A stretch of DNA of 64,000 nucleotides. It comes from Whitmania pigra (taxonomy: Eukaryota > Annelida > Clitellata > Hirudinida > Haemopidae). The stretch spans positions 212,501 through 276,500 of the forward strand of contig JAJTWR010000026.1 of NCBI GenBank assembly GCA_021613335.1. The letters run 5' to 3'. The notes beneath the pieces are model-generated. The model did not search any database. It was not told where the DNA came from and saw nothing but the letters and a program-made list of their open reading frames with translations. Shown here one piece after another: positions 20,380 through 35,593 of this stretch. Positions within the stretch are counted from its first letter, which is position 1. Every line of letters starts with the position of its first letter. The position numbers and the translations under genes were made by a program.

Positions 20380-21135
20380 TGAAATTTGTCATCAGTTATA
20401 CATGACCTCTTTTTAAGTACCATACTTGCATACAAAATAGCCACTCAACCAGTATGTAAATCTAATGTGCTTCAGTACTTTGTGTGGAAAATGGCCAATA
20501 AGAATTCTCTATATAAAAAGTTGTTTCAACGAACGTATTGGGCCAAGTTCTTGCAATGCACTGTACACTGATGAGTTTGGTCTTTCAAGCCAAAATTATT
20601 GCAAGTCACAGATAACGGTGCAAACTTTATGAAAGCTTTTTTGAAAGTGTTTGATATTCAGGTTTCAGAGCTTTATGTGCAATGATGATGATGATGACGC
20701 AGTAAATAATACTGATATTCCTATAGACTCTTACATATCTGATAACACTGATACTGTAGCATGTCTGGAAATTTTTGACAGTTTGAAAAAACAGCCGTCT
20801 GGTGAAATTCTTTGCCATGCAAATGTTGTTGTGCTTCCAATTCATTTTCGGCGCAACAATCACACACTGAGCCTTATGAAGCAAGTGCAGCACTAAAAAA
20901 TTCTGTTCAATTTTCACGCATAAACCGCACTGCAATGGGTAAGTGCTCGTCTTTATGGAATTAATGTTCATGCCCAAAGTCAGCTCAAAAGATTTATGAA
21001 ATTTGTTGTTCTTGTCTACCAATACCAGGCGCCACAAGGTGGAACTCCTTACATGACAGCATTTAACAGTTTGGTTGAAAAACGAGATGCTTTGCCCAAA
21101 TCGATGAGTGAACTGAAATTGCCAAGTTTTAAAGA
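20380..21135 (+). pseudogene. hAT transposase relic
   Basis: Scattered plus-strand frames recall a hAT transposase core: VTDNGANFMKAF near 20,605-20,640, LPIHFR followed by a His/Leu-rich piece at 20,840-20,870, AMGKCSSLWN near 20,935 and PGATRWNSLHDS near 21,025-21,060. Stops and frameshifts lie between them. No terminal repeats were located. This is an old, dead fragment. Confidence 0.65.
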
Positions 21136-21511
21136 TTAAATTATTTGGATTAACATTGCCAAGTATTAAGCCCCATTAAGCCATTAATTTCTAAAGCAAT
21201 AGTAATAAGTTAGGTAGACCTTTGCTATCAGTAAAATTTATTAAAATTATTTCATATTTTTAAGGAACATCAGATTTTTAGATTTTAATATATAATTAAA
21301 ATTTTAAAAGTGCTTAAGTATTTACTTATATATAAATAGTTTATCTTTTTTGTTTATCTCGTTAGTGCTTCAAATTCTGCTTCACTTGTAAGAATTTCTC
21401 ATAAGACATTTTCGATCGAAACAGATATGATAAAACTCATATTATTATCAGGATATCATAACGCTTATATGATTGAGTCTCAACACATACAGTTTTCTAC
21501 AATCATTTACA

Positions 21512-24500
21512 ATGAATAACAAATCAGATCGGAATACAAAAGGTAGGGCTATTTATAACATACACATTCTATGTTGTTTTGATGTTTATTTCTTAACTTT
21601 TAACTTTTATTTACTTAATATGTTCAGAAAAGACAGCTAGTGAAATCATATACAAAATATGCGTTAGTTTTCAACTTGTATTTTATTTTGTTTTAAGAAT
21701 GTTACAACGACATGAACTGGCATAACCGCGCGTTTTCATTTTCAGAATAATATGACCAAAGTTTTGCCATTTTTCAAAAGCGAAGAAAAAGGTTAGATTA
21801 ACATTTTATGTGATGTTTATAGTTACCCTTTGAAATTTTAACATATAAATTTATTTTCAGTTATTAAAAATATAAATAATATGTTTAAAAATTATGATGA
21901 GAAGAAATCACGTTTAGTTGGTATTTCATTTGTTAATAAGTATTTAATACTGTGTTTGTTTTGTGAAATCATGCTGAATAACCGTTTATCTTTAGACGCC
22001 TGAAGAGCGTCTGAAAGGTTTTAAAGAACTAGCTAGGGCAATAAGGTAGGTGGGGATGTTTCATAAATTCTTCTTAATTTCAATTTACAAGTAAACTGGA
22101 CGCCATGTCCTGGCGTTGCTGGAGTTGTTGTAATATTTAATGTGTTTTCATACTAATTTAATAAAAAATAATTACATATTTTATTTGATCAAGTTATTGT
22201 AAATTAATAGCTGATTTAAAAATTTAGGTTGATATTTTTGGCGCTTTTATTCACTTTATGAGCGGAATTTATTTTTACCCATTCAAAACGTTTAATGTGC
22301 ACTTGATTTCATATACATAGATAAAGTACAAAATTAACAATTGGATAATTAAACTTAACAATATTCACAAATTTTAGCCTTTTTGTGCCAAATGAAATAG
22401 ACTCAAATCTGTTTGAAATTGATCATCTGTTGTATTCCGATGATGACCTTACACTGCCTACTAATGCCCCCAGGGGTTAGTAAAATTGATCGAAGTACTT
22501 GAGTTATAAAAACGTTTTGTAATTTAATTTATGCTTAATTTAAGGGTTTACCTTGAAGTGTCCGGAATCATTAAAAAAATTAAAGTATGAACAGTGGTTG
22601 ACGTCGTATCGTGCTATTTTCGAGGATCTAGTAAGATTTAATTAATTTGATGTTTATCAATTAATGATTATAATAAATATTATTAATTAAATATTTTGAG
22701 TCAATCAATGAGCACGCATTTGTTGATGTTTCTCCTACCTTTTACAAATGACTATTTATCGGTCTATAAATTAATGTTAATAATCAAATGTGGTTCAATA
22801 AAGCAGCATAAAATATAATTTAAGTATGACCACTTTTAGACTTCGACATTAAATAGCCGTTTATTGGACACAACATATCTACAGTTACTACATTGCACTT
22901 ACATTGATCGTTCGAACTTACATAACTCTGATCCTTTTGATGGTATTCTTTCTCCATTATTGAGGTTGTTTTCGATACTTGACGTGAAATAACCAATCAA
23001 TGAATCAACTTGCTAGCTTTTAGTATTTTAAAAATGTCTTAATTTAACAGGGTTTATGAGGACTTTTTAAGGTCGATGGATGCAACAAAATTATGTCTGT
23101 ACTTGAAAATGTTTAAAGTTGGCTTTGACAAATTTAGTGACCCTGAAAAATATCGAAAAGAATTAGACATATTGCAAAATTTACAAATGATTCCCGACGC
23201 AAAACATCCATTAAAAAAGAAAATTACTTCTTTTATTAGAAAACATTGTAAGAATAATTGTTTCTGAAATGATAAATTTATTCCAATATAAATAAAAATA
23301 TCCCAATCTTGAATTTGAATCACTGCTAAAGTTTAACAATTCTTGTAGCAAATGAAATAATTGAAAGAATCTGGATAACTAGTCGATATCACGAACTGAG
23401 TCAAATTGAGGAACTTCCTTTAGTAAGAATAAATTTGAATATTTTCTTTTAAGGCTTTTCTATATTAGTTTGTTCTGTGGCATCGCGAAAACAATAAGTT
23501 TAGACTCGGAGCAAAAGTTATTCATAAAATTATAGGTTTTGTATCTTTTGATGGCACAAACAATGTTTCCGTGACATGATAGATTGAAATATAATAAAAT
23601 AAATTATTAAAATAGCATACTGATTGGATCAAATAAATAAATTGGCTATCTTGCAAAATATTTAATTATTAAATGGAAAAGTAAATCGCACTCAGCTTAA
23701 ATTAATGAATTTGTATTATTTTTAATTCTAAAGGAGGCATTCGATTCCAATTTCATCAAAGAGATCTGCAACGAATACCGTTTTTATGGTTTTGATATCA
23801 TGACAAGATGTAATTTCTACCACAAGCTTCACAGATTCTTCGTATCTGCTAAGAATGACGAAGAAAGATTGATGCGCATAAATGACTTTATTGAAGGATC
23901 GATTCAGTTTAAATCTATTAACGACATGGAGCCATATCGAAACCTAATTGCAGTGGTTGATGAATTATTTAAATTGCTCGAAGATGTCTTGGAAGTAAGA
24001 ATTCATAATTTAAATGCATCATCTTAAATTATTAAATCGCTCATTCATTTCTTATTCAAAATCATTTCATAGGTATACAAACATATGGATGGCATATTCA
24101 GATATATCGATAGAAGCAATGGATATGATATCAAACCTTATTTAACGGATGAAAGCACTAATTATGTGATTAGAGAGGATAATGATAATATTTTATCGAA
24201 TGATGAGATTTCACCAGATTATACGATGGAGAAGTACTTCTTGTACGATAACATCATGACATCGCTGCATGTCATGTCCATTTTATATACAGCCTGCAAA
24301 TTGCGCAAAGACATTTTTAAGGTTTGTTGCAAACTCAATATGTGTTGTCCCTAAAGTGAAATTAAAATAAATCAAATGGATTGTTTAATGGTTTTATTAT
24401 ATTTATTTCAGAATGTAAGAACTGCATTCAGCGACAGTGAAATTCTAATGCATAATAACACATTTATTAAGAAGTATCTTAATAAAGCATTAATTGACCC

Positions 24501-25229
24501 AACACAACGTGTTACAATACCTTGGTTGATTGAGGTTACTATGAAGAAGTGGTGAGAGGTTTTATTACTTGATTAGTATTAATTATAATTAAAATATTAT
24601 TGTTTGTTGGAAGTCCGTTTTTGGTTCTACCACCTCAGCAAGGTTACTTGATGGAAGATTTGTTGGAGATGTTTTCATCTGAAGAAATTGATGAAGTGAG
24701 TTGACAGATATTATCCTAAATTTTATATTTTCAGACCAGTATTCCAATCATAAATTAAACATAATTTTGTTTTCCAAACAAATTTTAGGTAGTTGAAGAA
24801 AATCTTTTCATTGCATTGTCTGTTCCAAGAGGATTTAAAGATGCCTTTATTCTTAAATCTCCGCATAGGGATGAAAGCATCAGTTATCCTATAAGTCTAG
24901 AAGAAAGTTACAAAAACAACATTCTTGAAATGATTGAGCCAAAAACCACTATTCCGATACTAAATAACGGAATTAGCGTTGGCGTATATAATAATAATAA
25001 TGATGATGTTGATGACGATGATGATAATAATTTTAATAATAATGATAATGATAATGACAATGGCAGTGACAATGATAATGATAGTGACAATGACATTGGT
25101 AATGACAATGACAATGGTAATGATACTGGTAATGACAATGATAATAGTAATATTTTCAAAAGCATTGCGTTTGTTTGTCTTACATTTATTATTGTTATTA
25201 TTATTATTTTCAAATTTTACGCATTTTGA
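21512..25229 (+). CDS. Unidentified 15-exon gene: RGS-like helical region and C-terminal membrane anchor
   Basis: Exons: 21512-21542, 21628-21662, 21746-21791, 21861-21916, 21996-22045, 22378-22475, 22545-22630, 22840-22964, 23051-23247, 23349-23422, 23734-23994, 24073-24321, 24412-24551, 24614-24695, 24789-25229. All phases agree and give 656 residues. I do not recognise the family with certainty. Residues ~160-340 are helical and contain DPFDGILSPLLRVYEDFLRS, which resembles the start of an RGS fold, with LYLKMFKVGFDKF after it. A second helical block includes RCNFYHKLHRFFVSAKNDEE. Near the C-terminus a Asp/Asn-rich simple-sequence tract (25,000-25,150) leads into a hydrophobic helix (AFVCLTFIIVIIIIFKF) four residues from the stop, typical of a tail-anchored protein facing the cytosol. 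Gene structure is firm; function is unknown. RGS22/RGSL-type proteins are one possibility. Confidence 0.8.
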
Positions 25230-25321
25230 TTTTCCCGACAACTTAATATTGCGATTACAAATTTCAATGACCATTCATTATGATTAGTGATGCTGTCAAT
25301 AAAATGATTAACGTTTTGTGC

Positions 25322-25417
25322 TTCTTGGGAATTTTCAATAAAATATAACAAATCTGGGTACCGTTATTCTTCTTGGGAATTTTCAATAAAATAAAACAAA
25401 TCTGGGTACCGTTATTC
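25322..25417. repeat. 48-bp tandem duplication
   Basis: Two copies of a unit starting TTCTTGGGAATTTTCAATAA and containing CTGGGTACCGTTATTC lie head to tail, differing at about one position. Just downstream of the preceding gene. Confidence 0.9.
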
Positions 25418-25836
25418 TTCTGATTAGCTCGTTCCATGAAAAAGTTCCTTATTTTCTCTGCACTGTTGTTTGGAACCCATCTTAATTTGAAAAGGGATGG
25501 AATGCAGCTGCCCAAATGTACTTAACAATACTGACTTTAAGATTCAAGTAGCTACCAACGTTAGCACCTAGCACAATTGTGCACAATATGTCATAAAGCT
25601 TTTTGTATAGACAATTTAATTTCTCTTGAATGCGCAATAATGTTGGCAACAAATGGCTCATGTAACAATTTTGATCACCTTTCAAGTGATCCAGGCTTCA
25701 ATGGGCTTCATGCATTCTTAAAACTCCTACAAAATCTTAATTTTATATTCCTTAAAAACTGAAACATTAAGAACAGCACACAAATTCTTCAATTTGTTAC
25801 TGGCTTTGATCAAACTACAGACAATATCGTATAATG

Positions 25837-26259
25837 CAGGGATGTCCAACCCGCGGTCCGCCATATGTTTCTATTCGGCACGCGAAGCTTCTCTGATTTT
25901 GTAAAAAGTTTTTATTTAAATAAAAACAACACAATTTAAAATTAATTTTTAATATTTCTACTTTCTGATTTGTTCTTTCTTTGCTTAGCAAGTCATCGAC
26001 GAACATTTGGCAGCATCTTCTACTGTTGGGCAGACAGAATACTTGAGCAAACAAAAGCAGTGCCAGATTGAACATTAAACTGATCATAAGCATACACTTA
26101 TAAAACTCTTCTAGCTTAAATGTAGCGTAAAGTTTTGTATATATATTTTGTGTTTCAATGTTTATTTATTTTTTGTTGTTGTGAAATCGCTAATCCGACC
26201 TGCAACTACTTTAAAAGTTGTGCACTTGGCCCTACGGTTAAAAAGGTTGGACACCCCTG
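25837..26259. mobile_element. hAT-type MITE (423 bp)
   Basis: Ends are CAGGGATGTCCAACC at the left and GGTTGGACACCCCTG at the right, the common hAT-Charlie type of inverted terminus. Flanking 8-bp target duplications GTATAATG and GTGTAATG differ at one base. No coding capacity of note. Confidence 0.9.
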
Positions 26260-27151
26260 GTGTAATGAATTCCATCTGGTTGAGCATGGACACATACATA
26301 GGTTGTGAGTTCATGATATCAAAATATTGTTTAAAACAAATATGTATTTGAAGAGAAAACTTAAGCTGGTAATCTTAAACTGAATTATTGTCAATTGTAA
26401 AAAAGCCAAAGCAAAAATGTTTTATTTTATCATAAAAATTTAAAAGGCAAAAGTATTTTCTAAAAAAGTGTTTTCAAATTTATAAAATACTGTTATTATA
26501 TATCCCATTATATGTCCCATGTCTGAATTGGGAAATTGGGAGCTCTTGGGCAATCTACTTCACATTATTGATAATGGATATGGATTAGTACAACGAAATA
26601 TTTGCTGTAAATCATTTAATCTTTCAACAACCTATTTGGTTTCTCCTCAATCACTGAAATGTGGGCAAACAATGCATGCTTATGAGATTCTGAGTCCTCG
26701 AATTAATTCATGTGATTTGGTATCCTAGTCAGAGTTTCAGACTTTTAGAAGTTAAATCAATTAATAGCTTGAACCGAGAATGCTTTCAGAGATTTATGAA
26801 TTAATCGGTTCTCAGCCGCATTTCAATTAATGACAGGCCTTATTAATGAAAATCACCTTTATTTGAAACTTAATATTATTAGTAACTACATCACATAAAC
26901 TTGAAACATATAAGACATGTTAGAGATGTTTAGACCAATTTTAATTTAGATCAACCAAGACAGACAAAATTTTAAAAATAACCAGATATTTGGGGTTATA
27001 AAAAAAACTAGGATATCATCAAGAAGTGTTGTTAAGCCAATTAAATCACGAAAGAGAACAGGTGACTTTAAAAAGTCCTTAAAATAACCGATATTTTTAC
27101 CCTATTGAAATATAATTTGAGTTGGTTTTGTTAATTTCTGCCAAAATATCC
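26260..27151. other. Intergenic, nothing recognised
   Basis: An open frame at 26,519-26,728 has no recognisable domain and is not bounded by exon signals. No RNA gene or transposon end seen. Confidence 0.5.
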
Positions 27152-28254
27152 TCAAATAATTGGTCCGTAAGGATAGTAACGCCTTGGCATGTTATTGGCG
27201 AACATTCTACCTGGATAGTAGTTCAACGGCTTTGGAGCTGGTACCGGTATGGGGACAAAAACTCTGTAAAAACATAATTTGATTATTCTCAGCTTTAAGA
27301 ATTGAATGTCAAGAAACTTTGAGAAGCTTTAATATTTAAATTTTGAATAAAACTTTTTGATATTTTAAATAATATAGGCAACAAAAGAATTCTTGGGGTC
27401 ATGCATCTTCTTTCATTTGCACAAAGGACATTGTCTTTCCATTTTTACTCAGGACAAATATTAATTATTTAGACTCAAATGTCGTCCCCAACTCTATCCC
27501 TTTAAAGTTTATAGTTTGATTCACGACTAGGAGCACACGTAGATGTCTTACTTTCGAATACGTTCAAACATGAGGGGCCTAGGACGTGGAGGAGGAGGTA
27601 CCGCGGCAACGGGAGCAAATGGAACCATGCTGTTCAAGACAACCGGAGCAACGGATTGGTTGGAAGCATTCGTCGTCGATGACACTACCTTCGTTTCAGA
27701 TGATTGACTGTAAATTATGATTGTAAATTAATATTATTTTTATTATTATTATTAATTAAATATTATGATTGTAAATTAAGTTTAAATTGATGATAATTAC
27801 ATTAACTATTAAGTTAAAACGTGCTATTTTAGAAAATTAGAAAGCTTTCGACTGAATTAAAAATTATGAAATACATTCACTTAAAATTAAATGCAAAAAT
27901 AACTCACTCCTGAGGATCGGCATAGAAGATTTTCCTCCTAACGTTTGTGTAGAGTTTGGGTTTGGCAGACTTGGCCCTTTGACTGAGCACAAGGAGAACA
28001 ACGAGGAATACGAAGCAACTGATGATTGCAACGGATACAACCGCCACCACCCATGTTTCGGCAACGAATGCTGACGTCAACAATTAATTTGGAATCAATA
28101 TTTTCGTAACATCATCAATTAATCATCAGATTCATTTTGTCAAATCAAATAGTTACAATGGTTTAAAAAATAACTCCTTTTCTAAAATTTACTGGTTTTC
28201 ATCATAATGTTATGACTCACCCAAGGGTGGGAGAGTAGTGAAGAAATTATCCAT
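27152..28254 (-). CDS. Small single-pass membrane protein with proline-rich tail, 4 exons
   Basis: Exons 28254-28221, 28070-27908, 27707-27552 and 27263-27152 join in frame to 154 residues. A short N-terminus (MDNFFTTLPPLAFVAE) precedes one strong transmembrane helix (WVVAVVSVAIISCFVFLVVL) followed by a basic stop-transfer stretch (SQRAKSAKPK). The absence of a separate signal peptide and the positive charges after the helix suggest an Nout/Cin signal-anchor protein. The tail has Ser/Thr-rich and Pro-rich segments, including VPPPPRPRP, a candidate SH3 or WW ligand, and ends in Tyr/Pro-rich NYYPGRMF...RRYYPYGPII. I cannot assign a family; adaptor-like proteins of the VOPP1/WBP1 or Shisa kind have similar layout, but there is no Cys-rich ectodomain here. 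Confidence 0.75.
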
Positions 28255-29023
28255 TTATTTAAAACTAATAATCGATAACCTTCAATGCATTTATTTAAGT
28301 ACGTTAGTTTACTTTTGATCAATCTGATTTGTTTTAACAATTACTTATATTAAAAACAGTTGCAACTGCATCGAATGACTGAGTAAACAACATCCTAGTG
28401 TGAGAAGTTACTCAAATGTTGGGTTTAACTTCATGCATGACTGAGCATAACACAAAAGAAAGGCAACAGCAGTGAATGGAAGTGGGATTTTTTATTATGC
28501 ACTGACGTCAAAATGCTTTTGAATTTTCTGAGCTGAGGTACTAATACTTAACGTAGCCTAAACTGTAGATTATATGTAGATAGATCAATATGGTTACAGC
28601 ATATCAATCTGGCAATAAATTTTGTAAAATGATTTTGGCAAATATTACAGAACTTGAAGCATTTGATTTAAAATTCCGACCTTGATTATTTACTAGATCA
28701 TTATATTACTCAAATATTTCTTCTATTTATCAAACCCCTATACGCAGAGGCAATATCTGGGGGCGAAGCTGACAATTTGGAGGACCGAATTTTAACATTA
28801 TTAATTTGGTATCCAATTTTTTATATTATATTGTTATATATTTGGTGGCCTTGAGGTCCCGTGATTCGGACTTACGCCACCATAAATATTGTCCTATTTG
28901 ATTTGATTTCATTTTAACTTGTGTTAATGCTCTCCTTCATAAAATTATCAATTTGGGTGACTGTACTGGTCGAAAAAGATCATTTTTATTCAACCTGCGT
29001 GAATTTAAACAATTAATGATTCC
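28255..29023. other. Intergenic, nothing recognised
   Basis: Upstream region of the small membrane-protein gene. No exon chain or repeat family identified. Confidence 0.45.
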
Positions 29024-29130
29024 CTTCAAAGAAACGCGTAAATCTTTCGCCTTTTACTAAAGATTTCCGTGGAGAGGAACAACACAATGAGTGTTTGACG
29101 AATTTCTTGCAGCCCTCTCAGGAGGGCGGA
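29024..29130 (+). pseudogene. 5'-truncated U5 snRNA copy
   Basis: Identical to the complete copy about 380 bp downstream from CTTCAAAGAAACGCGTAAAT through the conserved loop, Sm site and 3' hairpin, but the 5' end (CTCTGGTTTCT) and the TATA-containing promoter are missing. Flanking 3' sequence (ATAAACAATTAATGATAAAA and a further 100 bp block) is also shared, so it arose by tandem duplication. Probably not transcribed as functional U5. Confidence 0.85.
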
Positions 29131-29358
29131 TAAACAATTAATGATAAAATGTCTCGATAAAGCTACAAGCAACGATTTTTCTCTGAAACACCGTTACTTC
29201 TGAATCAATCTACACACGCTTCCATCTCATCGCGACATCTCGCGCGAATGAAATAAATTTCCATGACTTGTCTTTACATGAAAAAAACGTCAAGTTTAAA
29301 TTGCATGCTGGACATATGGTTTGGTCAACAAACACCGCGGTTTAGCTTTGTCGGTGTC

Positions 29359-29364
29359 TATAAA
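29359..29364 (+). promoter_or_regulatory. TATA box of the U5 snRNA gene
   Basis: TATAAA about 25 bases upstream of the inferred U5 5' end. A proximal sequence element would be expected around 29,315-29,345 but cannot be assigned by eye. Confidence 0.5.
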
Positions 29365-29385
29365 TGTGGGCGAAGTCAAGTGGAT

Positions 29386-29507
29386 ATCAGCTCTGGTTTC
29401 TCTTCAAAGAAACGCGTAAATCTTTCGCCTTTTACTAAAGATTTCCGTGGAGAGGAACAACACAATGAGTGTTTGACGAATTTCTTGCAGCCCTCTCAGG
29501 AGGGCGG
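29386..29507 (+). ncRNA. U5: U5 spliceosomal snRNA
   Basis: The sequence carries the invariant U5 loop 1 context: AATCTTTCGCCTTTTACTAA followed by AGATTTCCGTGGAGAGGAAC. The 5' stem side starts CTCTGGTTTCTCTTC and pairs with GAGAGGAACA region as in metazoan U5. Downstream are an Sm-binding site (AATTTCTTG) and a terminal GC-rich hairpin (GCCCTCTCAGGAGGGC). Length of about 120 nt matches U5. U5 loop 1 aligns exon ends during both steps of splicing. The exact 5' end may shift by a few bases. The open frame that overlaps this gene is spurious. Confidence 0.95.
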
Positions 29508-29559
29508 ATAAACAATTAATGATAAAATGTCTCGAAAATATTTCATATTTTGTTTTCCC

Positions 29560-30365
29560 TGAAAAACCCTTACTTCTTAATCAATCTATACACGATGTTG
29601 TTGACGGTTCCATCTCATCTCGACATCTCGTGCGAATGAAATAAATTTCCATGACTTTTCTTAACTTAAATAAAAAAAAAACCATAAATAATCAAAATAC
29701 TCATTTTGTTTAATGTTAAACTTTTGATATCTGCAAACTTTGTCAAGGTTTATTTTTTTAATAAAACATATTCACATCTCTTCACACAGACGGGAGTTTC
29801 GAAAATATCGACTCAATGTAGCCTTACTTAGTAAATGTGACTTTCGTCATCACTGATGAGAGTCTTAATAACTTAGTCATTGGGTCAATGACAAATCATA
29901 TTCAACATGCAGTATGAAGTCACAAACCGTTAGAACATGAAGCTAGAAAATTAAAAATATTGTGTGGAAAATTCCTTTATTGAAAATTAACTTTAACAGG
30001 TTCCGATTGAAATAACATAAAATTATTTTCATAGAATTGCATTTTTACGATTTTTTCGGCTTTACAAATTTGCGTGTTTTTATTTTATAATAACTTAGCA
30101 AAGTTTTCGTTAAGCAAGTAAAGATCATCAAATAGTAAATTATTATAAAACAAAAATATAAACTGAATAATAAATGGTTTTGTTAATCATAAAAACAGAT
30201 ATTTTAGACAATGAAACTAACTATTAATTATGAAAGTTATAATTTTGCAGTCGGTTTGGTAATGCTGGCATTGAAATAATGAAATGTCAAATTGTAACCA
30301 GTATGCAACAATAGTAAGCCATACTATATTGCATTTGTGACACATAATTTCACTTATTATTTATA
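29560..30365. other. Intergenic between U5 and CRISP cluster
   Basis: Contains the second copy of the block shared with the truncated U5 repeat (up to about 29,665). The rest is AT-rich without recognised features. Confidence 0.5.
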
Positions 30366-30460
30366 TAAAAGACACAAAGACAAGATATAAAACAAGAAAG
30401 CGATTTGATGAGAAACGGTTTGCGTTGCTGAGGGCGTAGAATTGTGCATCTGCATAAAAA
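30366..30460 (-). other. Conserved 3' flank block of CRISP gene A
   Basis: A block read on the minus strand as GCAAACCGTTTCTCATCAAA then TTTTATATCTTGTCTTTGTG lies about 100-180 bp after the stop of gene A. Gene B has a close copy at 35,430-35,515 and gene D a weaker one at 53,870-53,935. It is probably 3' UTR. On the opposite strand it looks like a TATA-containing promoter, which is most likely coincidental. Confidence 0.55.
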
Positions 30461-30550
30461 TAAATTACTTGATACGTTAAAAGCAAATTAAAAATTACAT
30501 TATGATAAACTCCAGCAAAATTAAAATTAATAAATGCGAACTGAAAAATA

Positions 30551-33741
<3,191 letters not shown>

Positions 33742-33893
33742 ATTAATTTCTAGTCTTTCCTTATGTGAAAGGAATCAGAGTTATTCTGAAGAGAATTTAA
33801 AGAAATGGTTTTCAATTATAAGTAATTGAAATTGTTACAACATATTAAAATAGTTCTTACTATGTTTTAAAATATATTTACCATTCTAAGAAA

Positions 33894-33986
33894 CAGTGGC
33901 GTGCAAAGGAGTGTGTAGGGGCCATCCAATCGCAAGTTGTGAAAAATTAAAATTAATAAAAACGAAAGATCCTCTGCACGCCACTG
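33894..33986. mobile_element. 93-bp hAT-like MITE
   Basis: Perfect 12-bp inverted ends CAGTGGCGTGCA / TGCACGCCACTG flanked by an exact 8-bp duplication, CTAAGAAA, at 33,886-33,893 and 33,987-33,994. Located upstream of the start codon of CRISP A. Confidence 0.92.
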
Positions 33987-34305
33987 CTAAGAAACTTGAG
34001 AATGTTGAGAAAAATGCTGGGAGTGTTAATGGTTTATATGGGAGAGTAATTCTATTAATTGAATTTTAAAAGAAATTTTCAATTTTCAATCATCAGATAA
34101 AATGCAAAAGTGTTATTTGGATAATGATTTGTAAACATGAGATTTATTGAATAATATTCAAAATATTTTAATTTCCAAATTACCTCAGGAAAATAATTTT
34201 ATAACAAACTATTTTAGAACATATCCTTCAGTGCAATAAATTATGAATTAATATGTTTCAATTAATCTATTCTTTTAACGCGATGTTTTTAGAAAGGTGT
34301 AATCA

Positions 34306-34362
34306 GTTACCAGGCGTTTCCTGAAAACAATTGTGATGACGTAAGTTCATTTATTATAAAGC
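34306..34362 (-). promoter_or_regulatory. Conserved upstream block of CRISP gene A
   Basis: Read on the minus strand: a TATAATAAA-like box, then TTACGTCATCACAA and GAAACGCCTGGTAAC. About 565 bp before the start codon. Equivalent blocks lie before B, C and D. TTACGTCA resembles a CRE/bZIP site; GCCTG|GTAAC could be the donor of a noncoding leader exon. Confidence 0.55.
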
Positions 34363-35429
34363 AAGAGCACTTAATCAACAAGTTGAACATGTCATAAATC
34401 GTTTTATGTATTAATCTTAGTCTAACAATAAGTATTTTAGTTTAGTAAATTTGTTTAAGATATTCTGATAATGCAAGTTTAAGTTTAGCAAATTTGAACA
34501 TTGAAAGATAAATTTCATTTTTGATCACTTATGTTCAATAATTTTGCAAAAAATGTATTAAAGCACATTAATTGCAGATTTTTAACAAAGTGCTACCTTT
34601 GTCGCTGATAAATGTCAAAAATGACAAAACCGTAAACTACAACGTTTCATTAAATTTTATTAAAATGTTAATTAAACCGCATTAAATTAAAGTTAATTAA
34701 ATTGGAAACCGTGGCAGTCATACATTTACAAGCTAAAGTTTCGATTTCACTAACATCCTAGTGCCTTGTTTTATCTAAAACATAACATAGTATTCTAAAA
34801 TATTTTAAAAATATAATATATAACATAAATTTGATATTCCGCTTTGGAGCTCTCGCAGGTGTCTTGAAAAGATTTGGATCTTTGATTCTCATTATTCATT
34901 CGCAGTATTTTATTAAATTTACTTTCCTTCGTAAGTCAGCAATGTTTAAACTTATTCACAAATCATACTCAACATACGGTTAACAAGAAAATAAGGAACA
35001 CCAACAATTAACAATTACATTACATCAATGACTAGCATTGATGATATTAAATTGATAGAAGAATTTGTAGAAATTTGTTTATTGAAATATAATATCACCA
35101 TGTCCAGAGCGAACTAATAATCATAAAATGCTATTACGAGAGTCGTTGCATTTTTAAGTTTTTAATGTAATAGTTATTGCAAAACACAGGTACCGTCTGC
35201 AAACAATGCTTTTGTCTGATGCAAGTTTAGATAACTATAAATTGCGTAATAAATTGTTAAAACGATGACCAACAATGACGAACGTTATACTTTCAAGAGT
35301 GGCATTGGAATAATTGAATGTTAATGTTGTTAAAGCGTATTGCATAGCAACCAAGATATGTAATATCTAGCTTTCATCTAATTGTTATCTATATTAATAT
35401 CTATGCTTTCATTTAATTATTTAAATAAT

Positions 35430-35515
35430 AGGCACAAAAACAAGATATAAAACGAGCAAGCAATTCGATAAGAAGCGGTTTGCGAGGGATTGAATTCGCT
35501 CTCCTGTTCAAATGT
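35430..35515 (-). other. Conserved 3' flank block of CRISP gene B
   Basis: Copy of the block downstream of gene A, about 80-165 bp after the stop of gene B. It includes GCAAACCGCTTCTTATCGAA and TTTTATATCTTGTTTTTGTG on the minus strand. Probably 3' UTR. Confidence 0.55.
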
Positions 35516-35593
35516 AAATTTATTACTTCATTACAACAAACTACGAGTAAATTATAAATTATAATTATTAAATCCGTAAAATTGAAAAAAAAA

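Noticed and set aside
24908..25287. Alternative Leu/Ser-rich and Ile-rich frames across the last exon of the unidentified gene
   Set aside because: They come from reading the GAT/AAT-type repeat in other frames; only the frame ending at 25,229 continues the exon chain.
26519..26728. Plus-strand open frame of 69 residues
   Set aside because: No similarity to a known family that I can see, no exon signals and biased composition typical of AT-rich noncoding DNA.
29263..29511. Open frame of 82 residues on the plus strand
   Set aside because: It overlaps the U5 snRNA gene and its promoter; RNA conservation explains the sequence.
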